A DNA stretch of 64,000 nucleotides from Hymenobacter metallilatus (lineage in GTDB: Bacteria > Bacteroidota > Bacteroidia > Cytophagales > Hymenobacteraceae). Every line of letters begins with the position of its first letter. Within the stretch, counting starts at the first letter, position 1. Below are positions 1-8,366 of this stretch, piece by piece. The position numbers and the translations under genes were made by a program. The DNA lies in NCBI RefSeq assembly GCF_003944705.1, contig NZ_RWIS01000001.1, positions 744,001-808,000 on the forward strand, given 5' to 3'. The notes under the pieces were generated by a model. It had not been told where the DNA came from, ran no database searches, and was given only the letters and a program-made list of their open reading frames with translations.

Positions 1-1
1 C

Positions 2-2842
2 GACCGGAAATACAGCCCACCCGCGCCCTTCCGGTTTGTGGTGGAAAACAAGCAGCTTACCGCTTTCAAGGGCGAAGATTTTGCGCTGAACGTGACGGTG
101 GAAGGCGAGGCCCTGCCCAATGAAATCAGTATTCAGTACGAGGGCAAACAGCGCCGTTTGGTGCGCGAATCGGGCAGCCGGTTCCGCTTTGATTTCCGCC
201 AGCTGCGCCGGAACGTGGAGTTTCAGCTTACGGCGGCAGGCTTTTCGTCGGGGGCCTATAACCTCCGGGTGAAAGAGCGGCCCAATCTGCGCGAATTTGC
301 TGTGCGCGTGGCTTACCCGGCCTATCTGGGTAAGCCCGCCGAAACCATCCGCAACACCGGCAACCTCACCGTGCCCGAGGGCTCCGACCTGCGCTGGGAG
401 TTCCAGACCGAAGCCACCGACCAGCTCCAGCTCAAGTTCCGTAATCCCAACGAAACCCTGACTGCCACTCCCGACGACGAGCAGTTCCTGCTCAGCCGCC
501 GGGCTCTGCGCAGTCAGTCGTATTCAGTACACCTGCGCAACGCCGCAAGCCCCAACCGGGACCCCATCGAGTACCAGATTACCGTTATTCCGGACCAGGT
601 GCCGGAGGTGGCGCTGGAGAGTTTCCAGGATACCACTTCCCAGCGCTACCTGGCCCTGGGTGGCACCCTCCGCGACGACTACGGCTTTTCCCGCCTGCAG
701 CTGCACTACCGGGTGCTGAGCAAAGCCCGGCCTAATGCCGCCTATCAGGCCAAAGCCCTGCTCCTGGGCAGCGGCCCCAGCCAGAGCTACGCCTACCAGT
801 GGGACACCCGCGCCCTGAATCTGCGCCCCGGCGACCGGCTGGAGTACTTCGTGCAGGCCTGGGATAATGATGGCGTACACGGTCCCAAAGCCGGCCGCAG
901 CCGCACCGCCGAGTTCCGCCTGCCCAGCCGCGCCGAGCAGCGCCAGCAGCTGGCTTCCCAAAGCCAGGCCGTGCAAAGTCAGCTTAGCCAGGCGGCCCAG
1001 CAGAGCAAGAAAATGGAGCGGGAGCTGGCCAAGGCCGAGGACAAGCTGAAGGTGAAGCGCGACCTGAACTTTCAGGACCGTAAGCAGCTCAAGGATATGC
1101 TCGACCAGAAGCATCAGATGGACCAGGCCCTGGACGAGCTGAAGCGCCAGTTTGAGCAGCTCCAGGACCAGCAGAACCAGCTGGACCAGCAGAAGAATGA
1201 GCAGCTGGCTGAGAAAGCCAAGGAGCTGCAGAAGCTGATGGAAACCCTGCTGGACCCCGAAACCAAGAAGCTCTACGAGGAGCTGCAGAAGCTGCTGGAC
1301 CAGCAGAAGGACCAAAACCAGCCCGATATGCAGAAACTGCTGCAACAGCTGGAAAACAAGGAAAACACCCTGCAGAAAGAGCTGGAGCGCGCCCTCGAAA
1401 TGTTCAAGCAGCTGCAGTTTGAGCAGAAGCAGGACCAGGCCCTGGAAAAGCTCCAACAGCTGGCCCAGGAGCAGCAGAAGCTGGCCGAGGAAACCCAGAA
1501 AAACGACAAGCAAAACCCCGACAACAAGCTCAGCAACGAGCAGCAAAAAGCCAAAAACGAACAACTCAAAGACCAGCAGGCCGAGCAGCAGCAGAAGTTC
1601 GATGAGCTGAAGCAGGACCTCAAGGACATGAAGGAGCTGGACCAGCAGCTCGACGGCCAGAACGGGGCCGACGAGATGAAGCAGGACCAGCAGCAGGTAG
1701 ACGAGCAGCAGCAGCAAAGCCAGGAGCAGTTGGGCAAAAACCAGAATCAGAAAGCCAGCCAGAGCCAGCAGCAGGCCGCCCAGAAATTGCAGCAGATGGC
1801 CCAGAAGATGCAGCAGCAGCAGGAGCAGGAAGAATCGGACCAGCAGCAGCAGAACATCGACGACCTGCGCGACATCCTGGAAAACCTACTCAAGCTCAGC
1901 TTCGACCAGGAAAACCTGATGAAGCAGTTCCGGCAGGTAGACCAGCAGGACCCGCGCTTTGTGCAGCTCGGCCAGACCCAGCGCAAGCTCAAAGACGACG
2001 CCCGTGTGGTGCAGGACTCGCTGTATGCCCTGGCCAAGCGCGTGTTCCAGATCAAGAGCTTCGTGACCCGGGAAGTGGGCGAAATGAACGGCCGCATGGA
2101 CGAAAGCCTCGACCAGATTCGGCAGCGTAACGTAAGCCGGGCCACCAGCTCCCAGCAGCTGGCCATGACCAGCATGAACAACCTGGCCCTTATGCTCAAC
2201 GATGCCCTGCAGCAAATGCAACAGCAGCAGCGTGAGAGCCAGCAGCAGCAACAGCAGGGTGGGGGCAAACCGGGCCGCAAAAAGAAAAAAGGCAGCAGTG
2301 CCGGCGAAGGCCAGCTGGGGCGTATGCAGCAGCAGCTCAACCAGCAGATTCAGCAGCTGCAGCAGAGCGGCAAAACCGGCCGGGCCCTGAGCGAGGAGCT
2401 GGCCAAGCTGGCCGGGCAGCAGCAAATGCTGCGGCAGGCCATGCAGGAGCTGGAACGCCTCCAGCAGAAAGGGGGTGGCAAGCCTGGCTCTAATAAGGAT
2501 GGCCAGGGCCAGGATGGCACCGGTGGCCTCGGCGACGTGAAAAAAATGATGGAACAAACCGAAACCGACCTCGTAAACAAGCGGCTGACGGAGCAAACCA
2601 TTATGCGCCAGCGCCAAATCCTGACCCGTTTGCTGGAAGCCGAGAAATCGGCCCGGGAGCGGGACCAGGAGGAAAAGCGCGAAGCCCAGACGGCCCAAAC
2701 CCGCCCCCCGGTATTCCCGCCGGCGTTTCAACAATACAAACGCCAGCAAAACCGGCAAACGGAGCTGCTTCGGAGCGTACCGCCTACCCTCACGCCGTAC
2801 TACCAGCGCGAGGTGAGTGAATATTTTCAGAAAATGAAATAG
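2..2842 (+). CDS. DUF4175 family coiled-coil protein (5' end outside window)
   Basis: The reading frame is open from the first complete codon, so the true start lies upstream and only the C-terminal part (about 946 residues) is seen. The first ~300 residues look like beta-rich extracytoplasmic modules. From about residue 300 to 720 the chain is almost entirely Gln, Lys, Glu, Leu and Asp, the pattern of a very long coiled coil. Glycine- and lysine-rich linkers follow (for example GRKKKKGSSAGEG), then a final helical segment. This matches the DUF4175 family of Bacteroidota, whose members normally carry N-terminal membrane helices that would be upstream here. No enzymatic motif is visible and the function is unknown. 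The next gene, an RsbW-like ATPase, starts 50 bases downstream on the same strand, so co-transcription is likely. Confidence 0.8.
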   Translation, partial: DRKYSPPAPFRFVVENKQLTAFKGEDFALNVTVEGEALPNEISIQYEGKQRRLVRESGSRFRFDFRQLRRNVEFQLTAAGFSSGAYNLRVKERPNLREFAVRVAYPAYLGKPAETIRNTGNLTVPEGSDLRWEFQTEATDQLQLKFRNPNETLTATPDDEQFLLSRRALRSQSYSVHLRNAASPNRDPIEYQITVIPDQVPEVALESFQDTTSQRYLALGGTLRDDYGFSRLQLHYRVLSKARPNAAYQAKALLLGSGPSQSYAYQWDTRALNLRPGDRLEYFVQAWDNDGVHGPKAGRSRTAEFRLPSRAEQRQQLASQSQAVQSQLSQAAQQSKKMERELAKAEDKLKVKRDLNFQDRKQLKDMLDQKHQMDQALDELKRQFEQLQDQQNQLDQQKNEQLAEKAKELQKLMETLLDPETKKLYEELQKLLDQQKDQNQPDMQKLLQQLENKENTLQKELERALEMFKQLQFEQKQDQALEKLQQLAQEQQKLAEETQKNDKQNPDNKLSNEQQKAKNEQLKDQQAEQQQKFDELKQDLKDMKELDQQLDGQNGADEMKQDQQQVDEQQQQSQEQLGKNQNQKASQSQQQAAQKLQQMAQKMQQQQEQEESDQQQQNIDDLRDILENLLKLSFDQENLMKQFRQVDQQDPRFVQLGQTQRKLKDDARVVQDSLYALAKRVFQIKSFVTREVGEMNGRMDESLDQIRQRNVSRATSSQQLAMTSMNNLALMLNDALQQMQQQQRESQQQQQQGGGKPGRKKKKGSSAGEGQLGRMQQQLNQQIQQLQQSGKTGRALSEELAKLAGQQQMLRQAMQELERLQQKGGGKPGSNKDGQGQDGTGGLGDVKKMMEQTETDLVNKRLTEQTIMRQRQILTRLLEAEKSARERDQEEKREAQTAQTRPPVFPPAFQQYKRQQNRQTELLRSVPPTLTPYYQREVSEYFQKMK

Positions 2843-2892
2843 CGTTCCGCTAATTTTACCCCCTTACCCGCTGCCCCTCTCTTTTTCCTTTT

Positions 2893-3351
2893 ATGAAGCA
2901 GGTCAAAATTCAGATTCCTTCCCTCGTTGAAAATATCCGCGTTGTAGAAAGCTTTATCGACAACTCCAAGGATACCTTTCACATCGACGACGACATTTAC
3001 GGCAACATTATGGTAGCCGTAACCGAAGCCGTCAACAATGCTATTCGCCACGGCAACAAGTTCGATAAGGACAAGAATGTGTTCCTGTCGTTGTTTGTAG
3101 AGCCGGACCGGGTGAAGTTTGAAATTGAGGATGAAGGCACCGGTTTCGACTATACCAACCTTTCAGACCCCACGGCCCCCGAAAACCTGGAAAATCCTGG
3201 TGGCCGGGGCATCTTCCTCATTCGCCACCTGGCCGATGAGGTGGAGTTCCAGAAAGATGGACGCCACGTGCAGCTCACGTTTATGCTGCCCACGCCTTCG
3301 TCGGAAGCCGAGCAGACGTCAGCCATAAATGGTGCTGCCTCGGCTCACTAA
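2893..3351 (+). CDS. RsbW-like ATP-binding protein (anti-sigma factor type HATPase)
   Basis: This 152-residue protein is a lone GHKL-type ATPase domain of the HATPase_c_2 class used by anti-sigma factors such as RsbW and SpoIIAB. The N-box is EAVNNAIRHGN (residues 45–55), the G1 box DEGTGF (80–85) and the G2 box GGRGIFLI (103–110). There is no histidine phosphoacceptor domain and no transmembrane segment, so it should be cytoplasmic. Family members bind and phosphorylate a partner-switching STAS protein or hold a sigma factor; the partner cannot be told from this sequence. The ATG at 2893 follows a pyrimidine-rich stretch with no Shine-Dalgarno. It lies 21 bases upstream of ybeY and is probably in the same operon. 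Confidence 0.85.
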   Translation: MKQVKIQIPSLVENIRVVESFIDNSKDTFHIDDDIYGNIMVAVTEAVNNAIRHGNKFDKDKNVFLSLFVEPDRVKFEIEDEGTGFDYTNLSDPTAPENLENPGGRGIFLIRHLADEVEFQKDGRHVQLTFMLPTPSSEAEQTSAINGAASAH

Positions 3352-3372
3352 TTCTATTCCCAGTTTGCCAGC

Positions 3373-3858
3373 ATGAGCGACCTGCCTACCGAGCACAACG
3401 AGTTTGACGACCAGGATGACTTCAGCCGCGAAAGTCACGGCATTGAATTCATGGTGGAGGATGTGGAGTTTGAGTTGGCCGATGCTCAGGAGCTTACCTC
3501 CTGGATTGAGCGGGTGGCCCAGGTACACGAGCACGAAATTGTGCAGCTTACCTACATCTTCTGCTCCGATGAGTACCTGCACAAGGTAAACGTGGAGTAC
3601 CTCGACCACGATACGTACACCGACGTCATTACCTTCGACAATGCCGATGACGCTGACATTATCGAGGGCGACATCTTCATTTCGGTAGACCGGATTCGCG
3701 AAAACGCCGTCATTCACGGTGTATCGTTCCGCGACGAGCTGCACCGCGTGATGATTCATGGTGTACTGCACCTGCTCGGCTACGCCGACAAGGACTTGCT
3801 CAGCCAGACCGCCATGCGCAAAAAGGAAGACGACTGCCTGCTGCTGCGCACGTTTTAG
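3373..3858 (+). CDS. ybeY: Endoribonuclease YbeY (rRNA maturation factor)
   Basis: YbeY is a metal-dependent single-strand endoribonuclease needed for 16S rRNA 3'-end maturation and ribosome quality control. The 161-residue product carries the diagnostic block IHGVLHLLGYADK, with metal ligands H129 and H133 and an Asp (D139) where many proteobacterial proteins have a third His. That substitution is, as far as I recall, common in Bacteroidota. The first ~25 residues are an acidic extension before the conserved core. The gene follows the RsbW-like gene by 21 bases and is closed by a terminator hairpin at about 3882–3910. mnmG follows one gene later. Confidence 0.93.
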   Translation: MSDLPTEHNEFDDQDDFSRESHGIEFMVEDVEFELADAQELTSWIERVAQVHEHEIVQLTYIFCSDEYLHKVNVEYLDHDTYTDVITFDNADDADIIEGDIFISVDRIRENAVIHGVSFRDELHRVMIHGVLHLLGYADKDLLSQTAMRKKEDDCLLLRTF

Positions 3859-3881
3859 CCCACGCTGCTCCCATAGCTTAG

Positions 3882-3910
3882 AACGCCCGCCATCCGGTGG
3901 GCGTTTTTTT
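3882..3910 (+). terminator. Rho-independent terminator after ybeY
   Basis: A GC-rich stem (AACGCCCGCC paired with GGTGGGCGTT, one G·T pair, ATCC loop) runs straight into seven T residues, 24 bases after the ybeY stop. Confidence 0.8.
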
Positions 3911-3931
3911 GTTGTTATGCTCACGAAAACG

Positions 3932-4033
3932 ATGTAGAGACGCAACACTTGGCGTCTCGTCGTTGCTGGTATTGTTTGAAAAGCGCCGCCTCGGTCGTTC
4001 AACGACGAGACGCCAAGTGTTGCGTCTCTACAT
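3932..4033. repeat. Palindromic intergenic element with perfect 34-bp arms
   Basis: The left arm (3932–3965) and right arm (4000–4033) are exact reverse complements over 34 of 34 bases, separated by 34 bases. The outer end reads ATGTAGAGACGCAACACTTG. It lies between the ybeY terminator and the next start codon and encodes nothing. Size and structure suggest a REP/MITE-like unit. I associate this TGTAGAGACGCAACA sequence with repeats in Hymenobacter genomes, but that is from memory and unchecked. Confidence 0.85.
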
Positions 4034-4095
4034 TGCGCAATGTCATACTTCGGTTTTACTCCGCGTGACGTTCTTTGTATTCCAAGCATCCAAGC

Positions 4096-4824
4096 ATGTC
4101 CGCTACCCCGCAACCTATTCGCACTATTCCCGGCCCGGCCCTGGATTACTACCTGGGCCAGGGCTATTACCGCATGCACCAGGACCTGTTTACCTGCCGG
4201 TTTCTGCCCATCGAGAACGAGCTGTACACGGTACACTGGCTGCGGCTGGAGCTGGCCCGCGTACACTACGGTCCCGAGCAGCGCCGCCTGCTGCGCCTGG
4301 CCGAGCGGTTTACTGTCCGACGGCAACCATTCCGGCTCACGGCGGAGCTGGAGGAACTCTACGCCGCCTACCGCCACTCCATCACCTTCGATGCCCCGCC
4401 CACAGTGGAGGCATTTCTGCTGGCCGGCGCCACCCATAATATATTTACAACGGAGGTACTGGAAATCCGGGATGGGGGGCGGCTGGTGGCGGCGGGTATC
4501 TTTGATGTGGGAGCCCGCACCTTGGCTGGCATCATGAACTTTTACGCCCCCGAGTACCGCAAATTCAGCTTGGGCAAGATGCTGATGCTGCTGAAGCTGG
4601 AGCACGCCCGCACGCTGGGTCACCATTACTACTATCCTGGCTATGTGGTACACAACTACCCCAAGTTCGACTACAAGTTGTTTCCCTGCCCGGCTGCCAC
4701 GGAGGTGTTCGACTGCCTGAGCGGGCAGTGGCGGCCGTTTTCCTGGCCGGAAGTACACCGTCAGGCCGCCGGGCTGCTAGCCGAGTGGACCGAGGATGAC
4801 TTCCTGCCCAACGACGAGGCATGA
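4096..4824 (+). CDS. Arginyl-tRNA–protein transferase-like / GNAT-fold protein
   Basis: This 242-residue protein resembles the C-terminal catalytic part of bacterial aminoacyl-tRNA–protein transferases (ATE/Bpt), which share the GNAT fold. The most telling stretch is around residues 155–195: FYAPEYRKFSLGKMLMLLKL, then HARTLG and HYYYPGYVV. These parallel the family pattern of a Pro/Arg-Ser-Leu-Gly cofactor loop followed by a Tyr-rich strand ending in Gly-Tyr. Such enzymes transfer Leu or Arg from tRNA to protein N-termini to mark them for ClpSAP degradation. The N-terminal ATE cysteine cluster is not obvious, so the specific reaction is uncertain. I prefer the ATG at 4096 to an upstream TTG at 4075. 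An acyltransferase of other specificity is possible. Confidence 0.55.
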   Translation: MSATPQPIRTIPGPALDYYLGQGYYRMHQDLFTCRFLPIENELYTVHWLRLELARVHYGPEQRRLLRLAERFTVRRQPFRLTAELEELYAAYRHSITFDAPPTVEAFLLAGATHNIFTTEVLEIRDGGRLVAAGIFDVGARTLAGIMNFYAPEYRKFSLGKMLMLLKLEHARTLGHHYYYPGYVVHNYPKFDYKLFPCPAATEVFDCLSGQWRPFSWPEVHRQAAGLLAEWTEDDFLPNDEA

Positions 4825-4857
4825 GCACTAAGCTGCGTAAAAACGCGCTGCAATTTG

Positions 4858-4865
4858 TATCTTTG
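4858..4865 (+). promoter_or_regulatory. Bacteroidota-type -7 element upstream of mnmG
   Basis: TATCTTTG matches the Bacteroidota -7 consensus TAnnTTTG. No convincing -33 TTTG lies about 19 bases upstream. If used, it would give a leader of roughly 265 bases before mnmG, across the hairpins at 4971–5080. Confidence 0.4.
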
Positions 4866-4970
4866 CGCACGTTTTGAGCGTGTTGCGTAGGGCATTCTGC
4901 CACGGTTTTCCTGACAAAGCGCCTGCCACCTGCGGGCGTTTTCTGTTTAACCGTAGCCGTAGCGCTGTAG

Positions 4971-5080
4971 CATGAAGCCTTTGCTTCGTGTGTGGTTGAA
5001 CGAGTGCCGGGCTGAACGTTGTTCACTCCGGACGCCTCATAAAGCTCGGTGCTGCCGGGCGCGAAGCCTTTGCTTCGCGC
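4971..5080. repeat. Two related short hairpins before mnmG
   Basis: The same hairpin core occurs twice: CATGAAG-CCTTTG-CTTCGTG at 4971–4990 and GCGCGAAG-CCTTTG-CTTCGCGC at 5059–5080, with identical CCTTTG loops. They occupy much of the ~310-base gap between the ATE-like gene and mnmG. I see no gene in that gap. They look like degenerate copies of one short REP-type repeat. Confidence 0.6.
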
Positions 5081-5136
5081 TACAGTGCAGGGCCCGCCAG
5101 AATCCGTGTAATCCGAGAAATTCGTCCAAATTCGTG

Positions 5137-7002
5137 ATGCAGCAAGAAGAATACGATGTCATTGTAGTAGGAGCCGGGCACGCTGGCTGCGAGGCCGCCG
5201 CCGCCGCCGCCAACATGGGCTCCAAGGTCCTGCTCGTGACGATGAACATGAACACCATTGCGCAGATGTCGTGCAACCCGGCCATGGGCGGGGTGGCCAA
5301 GGGCCAGATTGTGCGCGAGGTGGACGCACTGGGCGGGCAGTCGGGCCTTATCACCGACCGTACCATGATTCAGTTCCGGATGCTGAACCGCTCCAAAGGC
5401 CCCGCCATGTGGAGCCCCCGGGCGCAGAGTGACCGGATGCGCTTTGCCGAGGAGTGGCGCCTTACGCTGGAGCAGACGCCCAACGTGGATTTCTGGCAGG
5501 AAGCCGTCATGGGCTTGGTTATCGACAACAACACGGTAGTAGGCGTAAAAACCCAGCTTGGTATCGAGTTCCGGGGTAAGGCGGTGGTGCTTACCAACGG
5601 TACTTTCCTCAACGGGCTCATCCATATCGGCGAGAAACAGTTTGGGGGTGGCCGCGCCGCCGAAAGCCGTAGCACCGGCATTACGGAGCAGTTGAAAGAG
5701 CTGGGCTTTGAGGCCGGCCGCATGAAAACCGGCACTCCGCCCCGCGTAGACGGCCGCAGCCTCGACTACAGCAAGATGGAGGAGCAGGCCGGCGACGAGG
5801 TGCCCAGCAAATTCAGCTACCTCGATACGCCCGTTTTGGCCAAGCAGCGTCCCTGCTACATCACTTACACCAACCCGGAGGTGCACGAAATCCTGAAGGA
5901 GGGATTCGAGAAGTCGCCGATGTTTCAGGGCCGCATCAAGGGCCTGGGGCCGCGCTACTGCCCGAGCGTAGAGGATAAAATCAACCGCTTCGCCGACAAG
6001 GACCGCCACCAGATTTTTGTGGAGCCTGAAGGCTGGAGCACGGTGGAGGTGTACGTGAACGGCTTCAGCAGCAGCCTGCCCGAGGACGTGCAGTACAGAG
6101 CCCTGCGCAAAATTGCCGGCTTCGAAAACGCCAAGATGTTCCGCCCCGGCTACGCCATCGAATACGACTTCTTCCCGCCCACGCAGCTGCAGCTCACGCT
6201 GGAAACCAAGCGCATTCAGAACCTGTACTTTGCGGGCCAGATCAACGGCACCACGGGCTATGAGGAAGCTGCCTGCCAGGGCCTGATGGCCGGTATCAAC
6301 GCCCACAATAAAGTGCACGGCAAGGCTCCCTTCGTGCTCAAGCGCAGCGAGGCCTACATCGGCGTGCTCATCGATGACCTCGTAAACAAAGGCACCGACG
6401 AGCCCTACCGCATGTTCACGAGCCGGGCCGAGCACCGCCTGCTACTACGCCAGGACAACGCCGACCTGCGCCTCACACCTCTGGGTTACGAGTTGGGGCT
6501 GGCCTCGGAGGAGCGCATGCAGCGGGTGCGCGAAAAAGAGCAGCAAACCCAGGAGGTAGCCAAGCTGCTGAAAAACTTCGGCATTGAGCCCCAGGAAATC
6601 AACGGCTGGCTCACGGAAATCGGCTCGGCTGTTATCAGCGAGAAAACCCGGGCCGTAAACCTGCTGCGTCGCCCCGGCATCGACCTGCCAGCTCTGGCCC
6701 GGGTGCTGCCCGGTCTCACGCTGGCTCTGGCCCCGTACCGCCCCGATGCCCTGGAGCAGGCCGAAATTCTGGTGAAGTACGAGGCCTACCTGGAAAAGGA
6801 GCACCAGCAGGCGGCCCGCGTGCAGGAGCTGGAAAACTTCGTGATTCAGGGCCGCCTCGACTACACCGCCATGCCCGCCCTCTCGCACGAAGCCCGCGAG
6901 AAGCTGCTTAAAGTTAAGCCCGAAACGCTGGGCCAGGCCAGCCGCATCAGCGGCGTGAGCCCAGCCGACGTGTCGGTGCTGATGGTGTATCTGGGGCGGT
7001 AA
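5137..7002 (+). CDS. mnmG: tRNA 5-carboxymethylaminomethyluridine synthase subunit MnmG (GidA)
   Basis: MnmG is the FAD-dependent partner of MnmE that modifies U34 in the wobble position of several tRNAs. The 621-residue product has the N-terminal FAD motif VIVVGAGHAGCEAAAA (residues 8–23), the signature CNPAMGGVAKG near residue 46, and GTTGYEEAACQG near 372. It ends with the helical C-terminal domain that contacts MnmE. The frame is open farther upstream, but the conserved N-terminus (MQQEEYDVIVVGAG) fixes the start at the ATG at 5137. Length is normal. In many bacteria this gene lies beside oriC; here the putative origin begins about 3.6 kb downstream. Confidence 0.97.
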   Translation: MQQEEYDVIVVGAGHAGCEAAAAAANMGSKVLLVTMNMNTIAQMSCNPAMGGVAKGQIVREVDALGGQSGLITDRTMIQFRMLNRSKGPAMWSPRAQSDRMRFAEEWRLTLEQTPNVDFWQEAVMGLVIDNNTVVGVKTQLGIEFRGKAVVLTNGTFLNGLIHIGEKQFGGGRAAESRSTGITEQLKELGFEAGRMKTGTPPRVDGRSLDYSKMEEQAGDEVPSKFSYLDTPVLAKQRPCYITYTNPEVHEILKEGFEKSPMFQGRIKGLGPRYCPSVEDKINRFADKDRHQIFVEPEGWSTVEVYVNGFSSSLPEDVQYRALRKIAGFENAKMFRPGYAIEYDFFPPTQLQLTLETKRIQNLYFAGQINGTTGYEEAACQGLMAGINAHNKVHGKAPFVLKRSEAYIGVLIDDLVNKGTDEPYRMFTSRAEHRLLLRQDNADLRLTPLGYELGLASEERMQRVREKEQQTQEVAKLLKNFGIEPQEINGWLTEIGSAVISEKTRAVNLLRRPGIDLPALARVLPGLTLALAPYRPDALEQAEILVKYEAYLEKEHQQAARVQELENFVIQGRLDYTAMPALSHEAREKLLKVKPETLGQASRISGVSPADVSVLMVYLGR

Positions 7003-7010
7003 TTTCTACC

Positions 7011-7161
7011 CGTCATCCTCCATCTTTCGTCCGCCTGCAAAGGACCTTTTCCCCGGTAATTGTTCGAGAGTTTTTAGCCCGCAGAGGGCGCAGTGTTGGC
7101 GCAGAAGACGCAGAGCCGTGCTAGCGGGATAAGGTCCTTCGGCTACCGCCTCAGGATGACG
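7011..7161. repeat. Degenerate palindromic element after mnmG
   Basis: Imperfect inverted arms (about 7011–7048 and 7131–7161) start and end with CGTCATCCT and AGGATGACG and share AAGGACCTT/AAGGTCCTT. Between them lies a short run of CGCAGAG-type repeats (7079–7113). The layout is the same as the GTCAT-ended elements elsewhere in the window. Confidence 0.6.
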
Positions 7162-7172
7162 TTCCATTTAGT

Positions 7173-7220
7173 CCAAACCGGCCGCCGAATCTGAAAGGAA
7201 ACGGCGGCCGGTTTGGTTTT
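7173..7220 (+). terminator. Terminator hairpin between mnmG and the methyltransferase gene
   Basis: A perfect 15-bp stem (CCAAACCGGCCGCCG at 7173–7187 with CGGCGGCCGGTTTGG at 7202–7216) is followed by TTTT. It is strong enough to end mnmG transcription. Confidence 0.8.
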
Positions 7221-7303
7221 GTACCTTCGTGGTGCGGCAGGCAGCGGGGGGTTCCTCGTTCCGCCCTAATCAGCGTCATCTGCATCAACATCAGCGAGCA
7301 TCT

Positions 7304-8194
7304 GTGATTTACGAGCGTTTGGAGAAGTGCCCGGTGTGCGGCAAAATGGAGTTTCGCAACAAGCTGGTAGTAGAGGATAAATCGGTTAGCAAGGAGAGTT
7401 TCGCCATTCAGCAGTGCGTGGCTTGCTCGTTTCAGTTCACCAACCCCCGCCCCGACGCGGCCCACATTGGCCGCTACTACGAGTCGGAGGAGTACGTATC
7501 GCACAACAGTGGGGCCGGAGGAGTTATCAACCAGGCCTATAAAGTGGCGCGGTTTTTTACCATGCGCCGCAAGGTGGCCCTGCTGAATAAACGCGCCAAG
7601 AAAGGCCGGCTGCTGGACTACGGCTGCGGCACAGGGCACTTTCTGGCCGCGGCCAAAAGCAATGGCTGGCAGGTGGCCGGCTGGGAGCCCAATGCCCGGG
7701 CCCGGCAGGAGGCCAGCCAGCGCGTAGGTCAGCCCATTGGCACTGAAAGTCTGGTGCAGTTTCAGCCAGCCAGTTTCGATGCCATTACGCTCTGGCACGT
7801 ACTGGAACATGTGCACACCCTGAACGAAACTTTACAGCAGCTTATCCAGCTGTTGAAACCCGATGGCACCCTCCTCATTGCCGTACCGAATGTGGACAGC
7901 CTCGATGCCCAGCATTACCGCCAGGACTGGGCCGCCTACGACGTGCCGCGCCACCTCTACCACTTCACTCCCAAAACCATGACCCAGCTGCTTAAAAAGC
8001 ACAAAATGCAGGTGATGGAAGTGCTGCCCATGCCCCTGGATGCCTACTACGTGAGTATGCTCAGCGAAAAGCACCGGGCCGAGCGGGGTGGCGGTATGCT
8101 CACGGTGCTGAAGGCCGGCTACAAATCCAACCAGTACGCCGCCCAGCACGAAGGCCAGTACAGCAGCCTGATTTACGTGGTGCGCAAACGCTAG
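7304..8194 (+). CDS. Class I SAM-dependent methyltransferase with N-terminal Zn-finger-like module
   Basis: The N-terminus holds two CxxC pairs (CPVCGK near residue 9 and CVAC near residue 42), a zinc-ribbon-like module often seen before Methyltransf_23/11-type domains. The AdoMet-binding motif follows as LLDYGCGTGHFLAAA, then a late HVLEHVH and LLKPDGTLLIAVPN, the usual post-I and motif II/III strands. Substrate cannot be assigned; related proteins act on sugars, lipids or small metabolites. The frame is open back to 7229, but homology to such proteins begins near IYERLEKCPVCG, so I choose the GTG at 7304 (296 residues). The bases just before this start belong to a dispersed ATCnGCG-type sequence, so the start may have been reshaped by that repeat. 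Confidence 0.85.
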   Translation: MIYERLEKCPVCGKMEFRNKLVVEDKSVSKESFAIQQCVACSFQFTNPRPDAAHIGRYYESEEYVSHNSGAGGVINQAYKVARFFTMRRKVALLNKRAKKGRLLDYGCGTGHFLAAAKSNGWQVAGWEPNARARQEASQRVGQPIGTESLVQFQPASFDAITLWHVLEHVHTLNETLQQLIQLLKPDGTLLIAVPNVDSLDAQHYRQDWAAYDVPRHLYHFTPKTMTQLLKKHKMQVMEVLPMPLDAYYVSMLSEKHRAERGGGMLTVLKAGYKSNQYAAQHEGQYSSLIYVVRKR

Positions 8195-8206
8195 AACGTG
8201 CCCCCC

Positions 8207-8299
8207 GGAACGTGTACCCCGGAGTTGTGCTCTGGCTTCGTGCCTGGGAGTAATTATCCTCTTACGCGAGCCGAAGCACAGCTTCGGGGTACACGTTCC
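8207..8299. repeat. Palindromic element, GGAACGTGTACCCC family
   Basis: Arms at 8207–8231 and 8275–8299 match over 23 of 25 bases as reverse complements, with outer ends GGAACGTGTACCCC and GGGGTACACGTTCC. A diverged second copy is present at 51771–51880. It sits 12 bases after the methyltransferase stop. Confidence 0.8.
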
Positions 8300-8366
8300 G
8301 CCAAATCGGGCCGGTGGCCGCCTGGTAGGGTAGAAGGGAGGCCAAGGCAGTGCTACCAAGCCAGTT

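Noticed and set aside
524..1717. Long minus-strand open frame opposite the DUF4175 coiled coil
   Set aside because: It is a Leu/Val-rich mirror of the CAG/CTG-rich coding strand; the plus-strand protein is clearly the real gene.
3859..4095. CRISPR array
   Set aside because: The intergenic repeats are palindromes with two arms each, not a series of direct repeats with spacers; no CRISPR array was seen anywhere in the window.
3897..4439. Open frame through the 34-bp-armed palindrome
   Set aside because: The frame is open by chance through a repeat; no homology and it overlaps the ATE-like gene.
3319..4758. A 479-codon minus-strand open frame
   Set aside because: It spans ybeY, its terminator and an intergenic palindrome; it is the shadow of real genes on the other strand.
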